From Pelodera strongyloides (lineage: Eukaryota > Nematoda > Chromadorea > Rhabditida > Rhabditidae): a stretch of 64,000 bases of DNA. The position numbers and the translations under genes are program-made. Below, piece by piece: positions 34,184 to 47,147 of this stretch (position 1 is its first letter; the number at the start of each line of letters is the position of its first letter). Location of the stretch: assembly GCA_036852015.1 (NCBI GenBank), contig JAANDG010000431.1, forward strand, positions 1 through 64,000, given 5' to 3'. The notes beneath the pieces were generated by a model. That model did no database searches. It was not told the DNA's origin and saw only the letters and a list, made by a program, of their open reading frames with translations.

Positions 34184-37100
34184 TATTTCGGTCTCATTTA
34201 GTGTACGGTATTTTCATAGATTCCATACGACCATTTTCTCACACACATTTCATATATGCGTACTAGTTATAATACGTGCGCTTCAACACGACCTTTTACG
34301 ATAACCCCTTTCTTGGTATTCGTTTCGTGTTCGAGGGTTTTCACGAGAATGAAGTGCTCAAATAGTTTCATTTTATCGAAAGATGATGGTATTAAATTCC
34401 GAAAGGCAGGCTTTACAAAGCAAGGTTTCAATATACGGCAAAAATTGCCGGATTTTGCTTCCAAATATGGGAAAAGTTACCGTATACACGATAATATTTA
34501 CAGACATATTTGCTAACTTTTGCGGCAGGCAGCCACGGGACCATTTTTTCCAACACCTCGTTTTTGCTTATGGCATCCGCATTTTCTATGTCTATAATGT
34601 GGATAACCTTCAAAGGTGAATCAAAAAAATTACGGTAAAAAACACACGAGACGCCCATTTGATACTTGGAAGCAAAACACTTTTTGCGAGACGTTGACAC
34701 CAGGAATTTTTATTAGTAAATCTGGTATTAGTAATTAATGCAGTCGTCATCTTTGGTGCTGACAAATCTGTATTGGGTATTTAAGATCATCGCGCACTTA
34801 TTAATGCCCGTATTAAGACCCGTTGTTCACACATGATGATTCTACAGAAATATGTTTGATTGATATTTTCCGGGAACTAATGTTCCTGAATATTCTATAA
34901 AATTGTGTTTCGTAATAAATATTATATCATCTATGAGAGCTGATGTGATACTTACTAAGCAGATATCCAATGACGTACTATGATTATTTTTGGGATTGGA
35001 AGAGGGATTTACTATTATTATTTTTGTTTATTGGTGCTTGGGTATGCTTAGGAAGCCCTAGCTGACACCGTGGCATGAATCAAATATCAAACACAAATTT
35101 ACGCCAGTGCGCAACAGGGGCTATTCATCCTGCACACCCTTCGTACACCCCTGGCGCGCTCCTCGCACCCTAGGAAAAATTCGGCCCGAGGCCCAGCGTA
35201 CCGCTCATTCTATGGTAGATCAACTGGGGCGAGATCTCTTAACCGAGATGGCCACCCCAGTACCTTGAGTCATTGGACATCAATCTGTGTGTAAATATGT
35301 TTCTCCCTCTCTCTCTCACCCTCAATTCCCTCTCAATCAAGCTCTCTCTCGTTCGCTCTCTCTATCTCACTCTCTCGCTCTCTCCATCTCTCTCTCTCTA
35401 AAAATTTATAACAGCTTTCCAATTTGCCAGTCATTTTGACGCGCAACTAATCCGAGTCGCAAGCAAAGCTTTCCAATTACGTTTCTCATTTCCTAATACA
35501 AAGTAATATACATTATGTAAATGTTTTGTCGGTCTCTCATTAGCCCAGATCCTAGACAGCCGGCGGTAAACAATCCTCAGAGAGGATACTAAGAGAGGGA
35601 AAGAGAGAGAGAGAAGACAGAGAGGGAGAGAAGACAGAGAGGATACTAAGAGAGAGAGAGACTTCTGAGAGATAGAGAGAGGGAGGGGTAACCCGTATCC
35701 TTTTTCTTCCATATATGTTTTCTTCTTCAAACAAACATCTGAAGCGTATGGCTCAATATCTAAGAAGAAGGGTGGGCCAAAAGATGAGGTGAGGATTTCA
35801 TGAAAAAATGAATGGGTCGGAGATGATTATAATTCCGATGGGCTCTGATGATACCACTGGGTATGCACATGAATTTTGCTGATTTTTTTATATTGGTATG
35901 AAGATTTTCGATGGGAGAGACGGTGAGAAAGTTTAGGATGAAGGTAGAGAGAGAGCTCATCTAGCTCGAGAGAGGTCAGAGACTGAAACTGAGAAGAGAG
36001 AAAGAACGATAAAGAGAAAGAGAGAGGGGGATAGTGAGATAATTTCGGAGAGAAGGAGAGGAAGACAGAGGGTATTACATACTTTGAATTGACGTAACGC
36101 ATCCAAAAACTTGGAGTTTGTCCGTCATTTCAGCGCGCCGCTCGTGACCCGCACACAACGTAGAACCTCCGAGTATTTAGCGAAAATTTAATTTGATGTG
36201 CAATCTTACCCATCTTTCCATTAATTGGCGTAGAGGTACACGACACGTCAGAGCTTGAGGAGCAGTTTTTTTAATTGCTTTTAAATTACTGTTTTTAAGT
36301 TTAACTCATTCAAATCTACACAAAAGCCTTGTCCTCATGTGTCTAATTGTAGGATAAGGGTGCAGCCTTCATTGCACAACCTTAATTAGACCTTCTAATG
36401 ATTAATCACGTTTATAATATGTTATTATTTAGAAAATCACGTACTTACTGTACTTGTTTACGCTTATGGCCTCAGTTGCACTTGGAAACTTACAATTATT
36501 GTGTGTTATGGCAATCACGCAATGCGGTTACGATAGATCAGAGTCCATAGTAGTATCCCTGTCTCAACGGAAGAAACTTTGTGTGCCAGAGGTGCGCGAA
36601 AAACTTTCTCCTGCTCCTCCTGGCTCACCTATGGCTACGCACATAGAAGACCGGTAGCATCAAGTTTGCATTGATCTTGCATGTGCCATAGCGTAAAGTA
36701 ATGCAGTCTGTATTCAAGATCAATGCAATTTTCATCTTAGTGCCCGGCGCAATAATTTTTTGGTTTCTCAGGTTTCTCAGAAATTAATCCTCCATGTACT
36801 TTACACGGTTTGCACAAATCATGTAACTTTGATCCAACAGGACCAGTCTAAAGACCAACAATAAGCCCAAATCGGGGCCTTACTCTGAGTCGATGCCCTG
36901 GCCGCTGGCGTTCGAAACTTCAAAACGAAAGTTTTTTTTTTTTTACTTTTCATAATCGAAGATTCGAAGGTTACTTAGTATAGGTCTATTGGTCTATTGA
37001 AAAGATGTGTCACCGTTGTTTTAGTAGTTCGAAATACGCACTACACTAAAGGCTTTACATTTCTCGCAACAATTAATACTAGGCGGAACTCAACTCAAAG

Positions 37101-37410
37101 AAAATGTGTCTTAGTAAATGTAGTGCACCCCCTAAATTAGGTTAAATTCTCGCGTAATAAACTTTTCTACGAATAGTCTCCACTGCCAGAAGATTGAAAA
37201 CATATGTTGCGATATAATTATTCTCCTATTATGTACTCTGGAATTTCCATTAAAACTCTATCGGTCTTTTTTTTCGAGATTGAGAAGATCAACAAAGGCT
37301 TAGGACAGGACACACCGTTTTCTGTCACCGAAAAAAACCATTTGGTGACTGATTCGTGACCAGTGACCAGTGACAAGTTGGTGACGGTTTTCGATAAAGC
37401 TTGGTCACTA
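34184..37410. other. Intergenic, simple repeats only
   Basis: CT-rich tract at about 35303-35400, GA-rich at 35580-35685 and 35945-36070. No coding exon with family motifs was found. Open frames here overlap the simple repeats. Confidence 0.45.
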
Positions 37411-37411
37411 A

Positions 37412-37506
37412 TTCGTCATGAATTGGTCACAAAATGGACAGGTCGTCCACGAAAAGAACTCGTCATGAATTGGTCACAAAATGGACAGGTCGTCCACGAA
37501 AAGACC
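37412..37506. repeat. 47-base tandem duplication
   Basis: CGTCATGAATTGGTCACAAA begins at 37414 and again at 37461, the whole 47-base unit repeated almost exactly. Upstream GGTGACGG/GGTCACTA motifs belong to the same GTGACC-rich repeat seen near 1.3 kb. Confidence 0.85.
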
Positions 37507-38108
37507 AACAGCACTATTTCATAGCAGATCCAGAAGCTTTCTTTTCTGGGAGTAAAGCTCATACACCTTTGAATTATTGTTATCTTCCCATCACTACGAA
37601 CGATCACCTCATTTTCAGTCACTTTTGATTAACATGCGTTCATTATTGGCCAGACTATATTTGTTATGCATTGTTACGCGCATCACAACGATGTCCTTTG
37701 TGCAGAAAATTAACAGCTTCGATATACAAACGTAGTACCAAATTCGTTTCCTACCGTATATTACTGGCATCAAAAAGAAGACACCGGCAGGATTGTCTGA
37801 TTTTGTATTCCTTTGAGACCATTGTTTTCGTATATCAAATACGATTTCCCCTAGTTGAAGTTGTTTCCCACTACATGTTTACTGTTTTGTACATTTTTTT
37901 TTCATTTTTCATTTTTTGCAAAATCAAAGGTAGTTCAAATCAAAGGTAATAAATACATTGTTGACGTCTCCGGGCTAGGGCTAGCAGGGATCGCCCATAA
38001 TATGGTTTATTGGAAGACAATAAATAAGTAAACAAAGAAACAGCATGCAGTGTAATAATGGACAACTAAGTCAAATGTCAACCAACAGGAACCCTAAGAC
38101 ACGGCGCT
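37507..38108. other. Intergenic with SINE fragment
   Basis: At about 37965-38000 the sequence GGCTAGGGCTAGCAGGGATC is a minus-strand scrap of the SINE body; the rest is unassigned. Confidence 0.45.
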
Positions 38109-38690
38109 TCACAACGCACGTATACTGACGAGGGACCAAAAGGATACTGAATGGTAATTCCTTATAAACAAAGAAATACATAAAACATACAAACATACAG
38201 AATACAAATTAACGAAGTCAAAACGTAACATAATACAACATGAATAACACACATTACACAGAACACAAACAAATGGACACGAATTACTAATAAAATATAG
38301 AGTAGCGAATATTATATGTGTGCACAAATTAATTAAAGGAAGAATGCCGGGACTGGATTATCAAAGACTCCTCTTGAAGAATCAATAACTTTTATGATGT
38401 CACTTATATTACTGCATTGATTTAGTTCCGAGGGAAGTCTGTTAACGTAGTTGAAAACACGTGCAAAGAACCAGTTCTTATTTAGGAACTTTAGCTTAGT
38501 TTTGCGAATAACATATCTATGTGGCCTGCAGGGCATGCGAGATACATCTGCCTTGAGAGTTACATATTTGATGTGCTTTTCTTTAAAAAAAAACACGTGG
38601 TGGCATGGTGATGGTACATTTTTCAGGCACATTTCTTTAATAGTTTGTCTTTTTAGAATTCTTTTTTTGACAAGCCGCCACAAAATAGAC
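38109..38690 (-). mobile_element. Non-LTR retrotransposon (LINE) C-terminal relic
   Basis: The minus frame over 38333-38683 reads RYVIRKTKLKFLNKNWFFAR, then VFNYVNRLPSELNQCSNISD and DIIKVI. This resembles the end of LINE reverse transcriptase ORFs (NxFF.R..xxWNxLPxxI..). The catalytic domain is absent and no tail motif is clear, so this is a dead 5'-truncated remnant. Confidence 0.5.
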
Positions 38691-39696
38691 AGGATTTATG
38701 GGAAAAAATACGGAAAATTTTACACTTTCAAACATCACACGCTTAGCTTAGAACAGCACAGATTTTTTGCCACCAGTACACTATTCTAGGCCATACAAGG
38801 AGCAGGCGCGCACAACCAAAAACTCATATGTGCGCGGCGCTCATATGACACAAAATATGTGTGCCGCTGTGGTCTCGTTCTTTCGAACAGAGTTACAATC
38901 GAAATATGAAAAAACAAGCTCCACTTTCAACCAACGTCAAAAACCAAGGTCTTTATGTTGTTTATGTTTGTTTGATCTTCCTTTTTTTCATCGTCTCTCA
39001 CTGCGCCTCCGCTTTTGTAATCCCCTTATAACAACTGTTTTTTCCTCACATATTTTGTTGTATTCCCCCGCTGTTCGATGATTATACAACAAAATTATAG
39101 ATAGCTACGTTCCACTAAATTTCTAAGCAAAAATTACTGGTAGTTCAAAATCAAACTGGAACGGCAAAAACTACGAATGTGCTATTAAAAAGTTATGAGT
39201 AAACCTAATTGCTAGTGTGTGCCAAACTGGGACCGCGCTCCTTTTCCGCGCACAGACACACGATCTAAAAGGTTTCTTCATTGGCATTGTAGGACGTTAG
39301 CATGCGTTATTGAAGCTTTCCTTACTTTGTAGGATCTACCACATTATCATCTACTTATGAAACTTATGAAGGAGTCTGGTAGTTATTAGAAATATGGGCA
39401 AACAATCTTTATTTTCCCAGCTTTCCACTTAAAAGTGGTTCTCACGAACTCAAGTCCAACACGCGAAGTGTTATTAATTAATCATTTCATCACGTATTCT
39501 GTTAATGGATATTAGCTCAGATCCCAGATATACAGAATTTGAGAGTGGTCCCCCAAATAATTTTATTAGACCAAGCGCAGGCCCAACCTAAAAGTAATCC
39601 TAAGTATTTATCCGAATATTTCGGACCTGCTGAACTTCTCCTTTAGACTAGTCTATAGTCTAAAGAGTACGTGCGTGGTTTATGTTGCTTCTTGCA
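38691..39696. other. Intergenic, nothing recognised
   Basis: AT-rich with small GC-rich patches such as TGTGCGCGGCGC at 38829; no supported exon. Confidence 0.4.
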
Positions 39697-39866
39697 TTAA
39701 AGCGAAATACTGGCCGGTTTTTGAAACGCATCATGAACGGCTGCTAATTTGAAAACACATCTAATTTGCTCGAATCTTTATTCTGATTTATGTTCATTTG
39801 CATATGCTGCATAAGAATGCTGGTGTATTCCATGCGTTTCAAAAACCGGGCAGTATTTCGCTTTAA
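39697..39866. mobile_element. R1 foldback MITE
   Basis: TTAAAGCGAAATACTGGCCG to CAGTATTTCGCTTTAA with central CATATGCTGCATAAGAATGC. Confidence 0.85.
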
Positions 39867-40687
39867 TGGCAAATTTCTGCAGTTTGTCTGCCGCATTTTG
39901 TATCCCAAACGATCAAATTTTCGGTGCATGTGTGTACATGCATATCGTCATAAGTACCCAAATTATACGTATAAGATTACAGTCTCCACTCAAGTCTCTA
40001 TTCAAGTCTTGCTCAAGTGTTTTTTTTAGTATTTTTGTATAATTTGTTTTTTGTTGGGTTCTTTGTTGTTTCCCCGCCCGGATAAACAATATCCAAATTC
40101 TCCCCCTAACCGGACAAAAATCATATTTTGCATTTGACATTCCTACGAAAATATACCTCGGAGCGCGCTAATAATACACAACAAAAATTTCTAGGCCATT
40201 TGCAGTGGTGCATACTGCTACTGTGTGTAAATTGAATCTTCTGCTTGTATTGCATTTATGTATAAGTTGCACACAATACTATAGTGGCACCCTTACGGCG
40301 TTACTGGCTTCGGTTACGTGTCAAAGATCCGCCAAAATGTCGCAGCTCAACATTTACGCGCCAGATCATCGCCGCGCACTATCCCAAGTTTCACATTGTC
40401 AGTAAGCCCAAGCCCAGCAATCAAAGCTTTTGCGCCTCCATGTCATATTGTATACAAGACGATTTCGCAGCCGGAGGTGACTCATGCGATCCTACTACAA
40501 ATTTATATGGAAGTCAGGAACATAAATTCGATTGCGCTTATTTTGCGCAGTTGCGAAAAGGGACTACTTATACCAAACGCCTGAACAGTAGAACTCCGTG
40601 TCGTTCCCACAAAAAAAATTAAACTAATACGATACACTCAAGCCATTTCCATAGTTATGCATGTATTATTTTCAGTTAATCTCTAAA
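39867..40687. other. Region upstream of the nematocin-type receptor
   Basis: No supported coding exon. An acceptor TTATTTTCAG ends at 40675, 12 bases before the receptor ATG, and could be a spliced-leader site. Confidence 0.5.
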
Positions 40688-43600
40688 ATGGAGCATAATA
40701 TCTCCCTGTCGGAGATGTCTTTTGACATGATTGTCCCAATGGAAGATACGCCTCAATTATACGCTATGATGGCTCATCACATGGTTATTATTCTGCTCAC
40801 ACTACTGGGAAACTGTCTTCTCGTATATGTCATCCTAAAGAATAATCGAGCACAACGCAGGAGAAGAGTTACACCCGTGCAGGTATGTTACATGTTTGAG
40901 AGGTATCGTAATTACCACGTAGATCGAAAAATTAAGTAGTTATTAACACATAAAATGTGTGCATCAATATGGTGAATATTGAACGATATTCAGTAACATA
41001 TGAATGGCCCAGTCTTTATTAGCTTGAACAAGTTCCAATGAGTATTCGTGCATTACCTCACGAAACCAAAAGAAGTTGACAACAATGGCAACATTCCTTG
41101 TTATTGAAATGAAATGAAATAATGAAATGATTTATTACTGACGGACAAAAATCAATCAGCGTTATTAGAGCGGCACGACAGCCAGTTTTTGAATCCGATT
41201 TCGGAGACCTGCATTCTTATGCAAATGAGCATGATTAGAATAAAAAATCGATGCAAATTAGCATAAACTCATAATCCAGCATACGTTTCAAAACCCGGCC
41301 GTTAGTACATTTTCGAAATAGTCTCATAAATGGTGCGCTGCACTCAGGTAACTTAGGTTCGCTCCTCTAACGCTAATAATATCAGAGGGCCGGCAACACA
41401 TACTATGAATAAAACAAGGGAGAGACTCACTTTGGTCAGCACAGGTTTACAAATATAAACCAGAACAGAATGAATCATAATGAAAAAAGTTCTTTAGAAG
41501 TTGATGTTGCACATGTGCGCCGCCGACCTTCTCTTCGCTCTAATTACCATACTACCAACAATGGGAATCACGGCAACAGTTCCAATTTTTCATGGACCTG
41601 ACGCTCTATGCAAATTTGTCAAATTTATACAGGTACGGTACGGCGTTAACTTTATTATGGGATTTCCAAGTGTCCCAACAAATCGGTGTGGTTCTGTCAA
41701 TACTACCGTATTTTCACACGAAACCTGCACATGTAATATGAAAAATTAAAAAAAAAAAACATCCTCGTGTAGTTCCAAATACTGTAAATTTCACCATTCT
41801 TGGAAAACCCATAACATTCCCGGATGAAAAATATCCATTTTTTTACCTCCGCACAAAAAATAACAACTTTAAAATGTACTAACAATAAGAAACAAGTAAA
41901 GAAAACAAGCAACTTTAAGGTTATACCGATGTATGCTAGTGCATTTCTTCTCGTCGCGATAAGCGCTGATCGATATCAGGTGAGTTTTACCCAGTTCCAT
42001 AGTTTCTTCAAAATTTCTTGCATTTTAAATCTTTAGTAGCAGGTAGCACCCTTTTCTCTCCCTTATTGTCCGAAAGAAACTAAACGAATAATACGTTATT
42101 AATATTTTAGGCCATTTGTCGTCCGCTTGCGTCAATCCGATCTTCCGCGTACAATCGGCCAGCAATCTACGCGGCAATCGCGTGGAGCGCGGCAGTCTTA
42201 TTTTCAACGCCGCAGGTGCGACGATTCTTTTCAGAGGGGTTTGGTGACCGAAAAACACTTCGTGTTTCATTTCTAACACCTCATCTAACAACAAAGACCT
42301 CATCTTCGAGATATAGCCGAGTAGCGTACTATAATACCAAGAAAGCGTGATGGGGTTTCCAAGTATCCCAAAAATTCGGTGATTCTATCAACAGACCGTA
42401 TTTCTGCACGAAACCTGCATATATAATATGAAAAATTTATCAAAGAAATATTCTCGGGTAGCTCCAAAATATTGTAAATTTTCACCACACTTGGAAACCC
42501 CCATAGATGTAATTAAATCTAATCGTTCAGATCCTTGTTTTCGGAAAGCACGACGATGACTGCACGGTAAACTACACACGACCATGGCAGGTGAGAGAAA
42601 ATTTTCTCAACCCGATCCCAGTATAAAACAAACTCTGACTGCGCGCGGCGAAACAGGCCGGTTCGCCTGCCTATCGCCACGTACCTCTGCTAACATGCGC
42701 CAGCCTCTCGCGAGTTGGTCACTTTTGCACTTTTGATAGGGCACTCATGCCGCGCACCTATCTCCCGTTCCTTGCGTAATACATTACCACATTCAGTACC
42801 CCCTCTACGTGATCGTGTTCAATGTGGTCGTCTGGCTTCTACCCTCCGCCATAGCTGGTTATCTCTACTATTGTGTATGCTGCGCAGTCTGGCAGAGCAC
42901 CATGTTTGGAGGCTCATTTAAAAAGGAGAAACCAATTACAGTTGACCTCGACTCCCAAATTAGGTAAGTGATAGTGTCTGATAATCATAAACTGAATCCG
43001 ATCTCACCACGGCGCTCTACACTTTCTACAGTAATCCGTCGAAGCAAAATACTATGCTATTCAAGCATTTCCCACCAACTTTCACTTGATGAATATGAAA
43101 GTCTAATTCGAATTTTCAATTACTATTACCGAATAAATATTGCCACTACAAAATCAATGAAATACTATTACAGAAAAGCAAAAGACATTCTACTCGCCAG
43201 CCGGCTTCATAGTCAGCTGCAAATACATCATAAAGGTTGGTTTCATTTACAAAGCGCGAAACTTTGGCAAAAAAATGTTTTATTTATCCCTCATTCCCTG
43301 CATTATACTCCCTCTAAAATACATATTAACATCTCAGGAGTCCGTGTACAATGCGTCGAACTAGACCGTCGTCGTATCCAAACAGTCAAATTAACACTAA
43401 CAATCGTGGCGGCAAACTTCCTACTCTGGGCCCCATTCTGTGTGATTTCGGTCATCGATGCAGTATGGCCCGAAGCAATAAGTAAGTGACTTGGATAAGT
43501 AAAACGAGCAGAAATAAGGCATTGTAGCCAGCCAATCGTCATGCTACCAAACGCGGAAAAAGAGCACTACTACCGTGTGCGTAGTCTTACCTCGGCTATG

Positions 43601-43887
43601 ACAAATCGCGCAGTATTTTCATACACTACATGGGCGTAACGCGTCGAGCACCTTTCAAAAACCGGATGTTATACCGCTTTAAATTTTCAAAGTTATCTTG
43701 CATTCCACCTCTTGCAGGCCCAGTCTTCGCCACCTATATCATGTTCTTCGGCAACCTCAACTCTTGCATGAACCCGTGGATTTGGTTTCTATTCAACGGC
43801 GAACATCTACGACGGGCTCTCTCCCGCTGTCCAAGCAATATTCCCCCGCAGATGTCAGTTGTCAGTTCTGACCACCGAATGATCTAG
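40688..43887 (+). CDS. Vasopressin/oxytocin-type (nematocin) receptor
   Basis: Predicted G-protein-coupled receptor for a vasopressin/oxytocin-like peptide (in C. elegans: nematocin; receptors NTR-1 and NTR-2). Exons: 40688-40882, 41498-41632, 41920-41979, 42111-42215, 42531-42590, 42797-42963, 43174-43235, 43338-43481, 43718-43887. All phases join to 365 residues. Seen: N-glycosylation site NIS near the start; TM1 GNCLLVYVIL; TM2 HMCAADLLFALITILP; the family signature HGPDALCKFVKFIQ (about 97-110), close to GPDxLCRLVKYLQ of oxytocin receptors; DRY (127-129) with AICRPLAS; a Cys in the second outer loop (DDDCTVNYTRPWQ); TM5; a basic third inner loop; TM6 TIVAANFLLWAPFCVISV; TM7 LNSCMNPWIW, where vertebrate relatives have LNSCCNPWIY. 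Which NTR paralogue it is cannot be told. The 62-base exon 7 is supported by phase. Confidence 0.9.
41163..41312. mobile_element. R1-like element, degenerate
   Basis: TTAGAGCGGCACGACAGCCA start, GTTTCAAAACCCGGCCGTTAG end, in the first intron of the receptor. Confidence 0.55.
41655..41812. mobile_element. R10 foldback MITE
   Basis: ATGGGATTTCCAAGTGTCCC to TTCTTGGAAAACCCAT, with GTCAATACTACCGTATTT inside. Confidence 0.75.
42349..42505. mobile_element. R10 foldback MITE
   Basis: TGGGGTTTCCAAGTATCCCA to ACTTGGAAACCCCCA. The best-preserved copy, in the intron before the exon at 42531. Confidence 0.8.
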
Positions 43888-44721
43888 ATACTGTACCAAC
43901 GTTTGCCCATTAGTAGCGCTACTGTAGCCAAAACTTGTGCTGTTAGTGCGTGTGTTTGCGTGTCTGCATTTCTGCACGCGGATAAGAAGAGCGTGCGGGC
44001 GTGTCTGTCGGTGTGTGTGTATTATGTCAATGTGCTAGACCAATAACTCCGCTACCGTAGCCAATGTGCTTCAGCAAAACAGATTAGTGAAAAATAGCAT
44101 ATAAAAATACGACCGAGTGTTAGCATAGCTAGCAATACATTTCACACGTAAACATTTAAACAAAACGGCATGCATGTGCTGAATTTGCGCCAAAATTTTC
44201 GCTAAAATCGCGCCACAGGGGCGCGGCGCAACCGCGACGCGGAGCTGCTAGTTCAATACTAAAACTCTTTGTTTTTAGTCGTTCGACCGCTACGACCACA
44301 CAAACGGAGTCCACTAATATGGTCTGCTTCCCCGGATCCCCAAATGCTGTCAACAACGCAAGAGTCCAGAATTAACAATTACTTTTTTAAAGCGGTAGGA
44401 AGTGGTTTGGGAAGAGTTTGCGGCACGACTACAGTCCCAAACACTTTCTGCACAGAATGACCCCGACATTGGCATATAATACATGGGTTAACAAGAATGC
44501 CCAAAAAACTTTTCAGTCACATCATACCGCTTTACTTCTATATACTCTTCTTCTATATACCCAGTTAAATAAGTTTAAATAAGTAAGTTAAACACCCAGT
44601 TTTTGCACAATGTATCTTCACTTCTTTCAATTTTCCAACCCCACATATCGTAAAAAAAACATCAGTAAATCGATTTGATTACAACAATATTCAATACAGT
44701 AACTTTCATTCAAAAACCCCT
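43888..44721. other. Intergenic after the receptor
   Basis: No gene seen. A GT-rich patch is at about 43945-44020 and a solo TTAAAGCGGTAGG end at 44389 with a partner CATACCGCTTTA near 44524. Confidence 0.45.
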
Positions 44722-44883
44722 TTTAAAGCGAAATGCCAGCTCCTTGCATATGATAAGCAAATCCTATGTATCCTATGCTAATTTTGCGCGATCGTCCACG
44801 GCTATCGCGCAAAATTAGCATAGGATACATAGGATTTGCTTATCATATGCAAATTTTCCAAAGGGGCTAGCATTTCGCTTTAA
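44722..44883. mobile_element. R1-ended element with long perfect arms
   Basis: TTTAAAGCGAAATGCCAGC / GCTAGCATTTCGCTTTAA ends. Inside, about 55-base arms (CATATGATAAGCAAATCCTA and its complement) are perfectly paired around a short loop. Confidence 0.85.
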
Positions 44884-45498
44884 GTGCAGTATATCCAGGA
44901 GTTCTTCTAATTTTTTTTACTCTTCGTGTGCACTTTCCGCTAAACGTTTTTCGTTAAACTACACGAATTTTTTACACTTGATCTCAATCCTCGCAATTTT
45001 TGATCTCATTCCGACTGTTGGTATAAATAGAAAACTTGGTAATAAATAAACTTTTCAATCCTTATGCACCTAGTACACTATCTGTACGGCCTCCAAAGTA
45101 AACAGGGAAACACACATCCGCACAATACTAACATTCATTGAAAGCAGCTACAACGCGACTCTACTGGTGCGTGGAGAAAATATAACTCGCCGAGCACGTC
45201 AGAGACCCTCGCCAGTTTCTCGCGAATACACTGAAACACCCTTGCGCTAAAACCGGGCCAAGACATTACGGAGACGCCGCGCACCGTGTTCTCTGGTTTT
45301 CAATCAATTTCCGCCTTTTTGTAAATTCGGGCCAAGGTTTCGCTGCGCACCACCCTAAACCCTAATTTCGTCACTACAGAAAACATCGTGCCTCGTGCCC
45401 TAACCACTTATCCTGTTTAATAACGAGAACAGATATTTTCCAAAATCAGAGCTTCTTGCGACTCCCAGTATATGATTCAAAAACACGTATTAAAGTGC

Positions 45499-45540
45499 TT
45501 TATTCGACCGGTTTCGGCTTACGCCATCATCAGGAACAAC
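45499..45540 (-). ncRNA. Hammerhead-ribozyme-like motif of a Penelope-like element
   Basis: The minus strand reads CTGATGA (45533-45527), a stem II GGC-GTAA-GCC, GAAA (45515-45512), then CCGG and TC (45506 is the expected cleavage C). Stem I would pair GTTC with GAAT either side. This is the hammerhead core order known from Penelope-like retroelements, with a palindromic stem III that would need a dimer. One extra T follows CTGATGA. No ribozyme activity can be shown from sequence alone. Confidence 0.55.
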
Positions 45541-46905
45541 AAACATCCTGCAAAAAATACGAAAATGTAGCTACAATTATACAAACAGAATTCTTAAAAC
45601 CTAGTATAATTCTAGACATGAAATAATACAACAGAACATAAACATGAAATACATAACTAAAACTAAAACTAACCGGTAGGGGTCAGACGTGATTAAGTCG
45701 GGAGTTAATAACGAGAAATAACGTTTACGGACGGAGTTGACGAAGGAGTCAGCTAAAGTGCGCGAGCAAAAGTAAAACAGGACTTGAAATAAGTAACTAC
45801 AAATAAAAAAACTTCAATTAGTACCTTCACCCCACTGAATCAACAGATATAAGACATACCAAAACAGTGACCTAATAAGAATCAACCAAGTACTGGAAGT
45901 AATAGTACGCCACGCGTGGCGCAGTGGCAAGTGCCTTGCTTCACGCCGCCCGGACCGGAACCCCTTCACCCTCACTAAAGGTGTAAAAGTTGGTAGTTGG
46001 TTAAACTAGCGGAATCTTTACGTACATTTTATAATTGCATTCAATCAGTCAATTGTTTGAAACGAACTTCACATATAGTATAAAACCACAAACATAGCTT
46101 CACATATAAAACCATAAACAAAACTTCACATATAAAACCACAAACATGCAATGTACTCGCGAAAAAAACACGTTTATTACACACAAAAAACAATAACATA
46201 GAAATCGTCCCACCGAACACAAAGATTGCAAAAATTTCAACCGATTCACTTTCACTTTCATTTTCATGGCACATTTTACTTATCACCTTGTCATTTTGTC
46301 ACAAAACATTGATGTTCAGAATGTTCGACCACATTTTAATACCGTAATGACCGCATTTTTATCATCTGCCTTTAATACCGTATCTTTTAGCATCTACCTG
46401 TAGCCTTTTGTATTCTTTTCTGATTGAAAAGAACAAATTCTTTCGCAATATACATCCAACTTGAAAGCAATATATACCCAACCTTTCGCAATATACACCG
46501 AACTTGAATTTAAACCAAAAACTACCAAATAAATTTAGTCTCCACTTTTCCATACGATATTACATCCGTACATCCAAGTCCAAAAAACAACGGAAATCAC
46601 AAGACATATTGAACATTGAACATCACAAGTATTAAAGCAAACATGTAAGTGGTTAGTGATTGCAAGAGATATCCACACAGTTCGATCAATATTTGTTTCT
46701 AATCAGTCGATTTGCATCTCAAGTGCTAATGTACATGAGCAAGCATTGGTATCCGATAGATAACAGCTGGAACCTACGCTAGGACAAACATGTATGCTCT
46801 GGTTGAAGGGCGATCCAAAGCAAATCTGTGAGAAACGTTTAAAAACCGAATGCTCAAAGGAAGTACACATGCTTATGAGAGACCGTCGGTCGTCACGATA
46901 GCACT
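45541..46905. other. Repeat-derived spacer
   Basis: Probably includes the rest of a decayed element next to the hammerhead-like motif. At 45905-45960 GTGGCGCAGTGGC resembles a tRNA A-box but no B-box follows. At 46075-46150 there are three near copies of AACTTCACATATAAAACCA. No gene recognised. Confidence 0.4.
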
Positions 46906-47062
46906 ACACTTAGCCCTCATGGCTCCTAGGCAACAATCTGGCTAGCAAGCACTCACCGGTTGAACTACACGCACACTTTTTCACGCAACCAATACTGATT
47001 GTCCCTAGCTCTGGGTTAGACACAGAGGGGCGGGTTGCCTCATGCGGCGCATCTACCCGACT
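46906..47062. repeat. Direct repeat, copy 1 (short form)
   Basis: CCTCATGGCTCCTAGGCAAC through to GCATCTACCCGACTTACT, nearly the same as 47148-47362 but lacking 55 bases. Confidence 0.85.
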
Positions 47063-47147
47063 TACTACCCTCTCCCCAAGAGTGCCTGGTCCCACAGGCA
47101 TAATCCACTGTGTACCATTCCCAACAACTCTTGGGACCCGGTTCGGC

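Noticed and set aside
34256..34700. Overlapping frames on both strands at 34.3-34.7 kb
   Set aside because: No splice signals or recognisable domain; the two strands are equally open.
42968..43489. Single 173-codon open frame as one exon of the nematocin-type receptor
   Set aside because: Its middle is not receptor-like, and two clean GT/AG introns inside it restore the conserved inner loop 3 and TM6.
43303..43542. Minus-strand open frame across receptor exon 8
   Set aside because: Shadow of the plus-strand TM6 exon.
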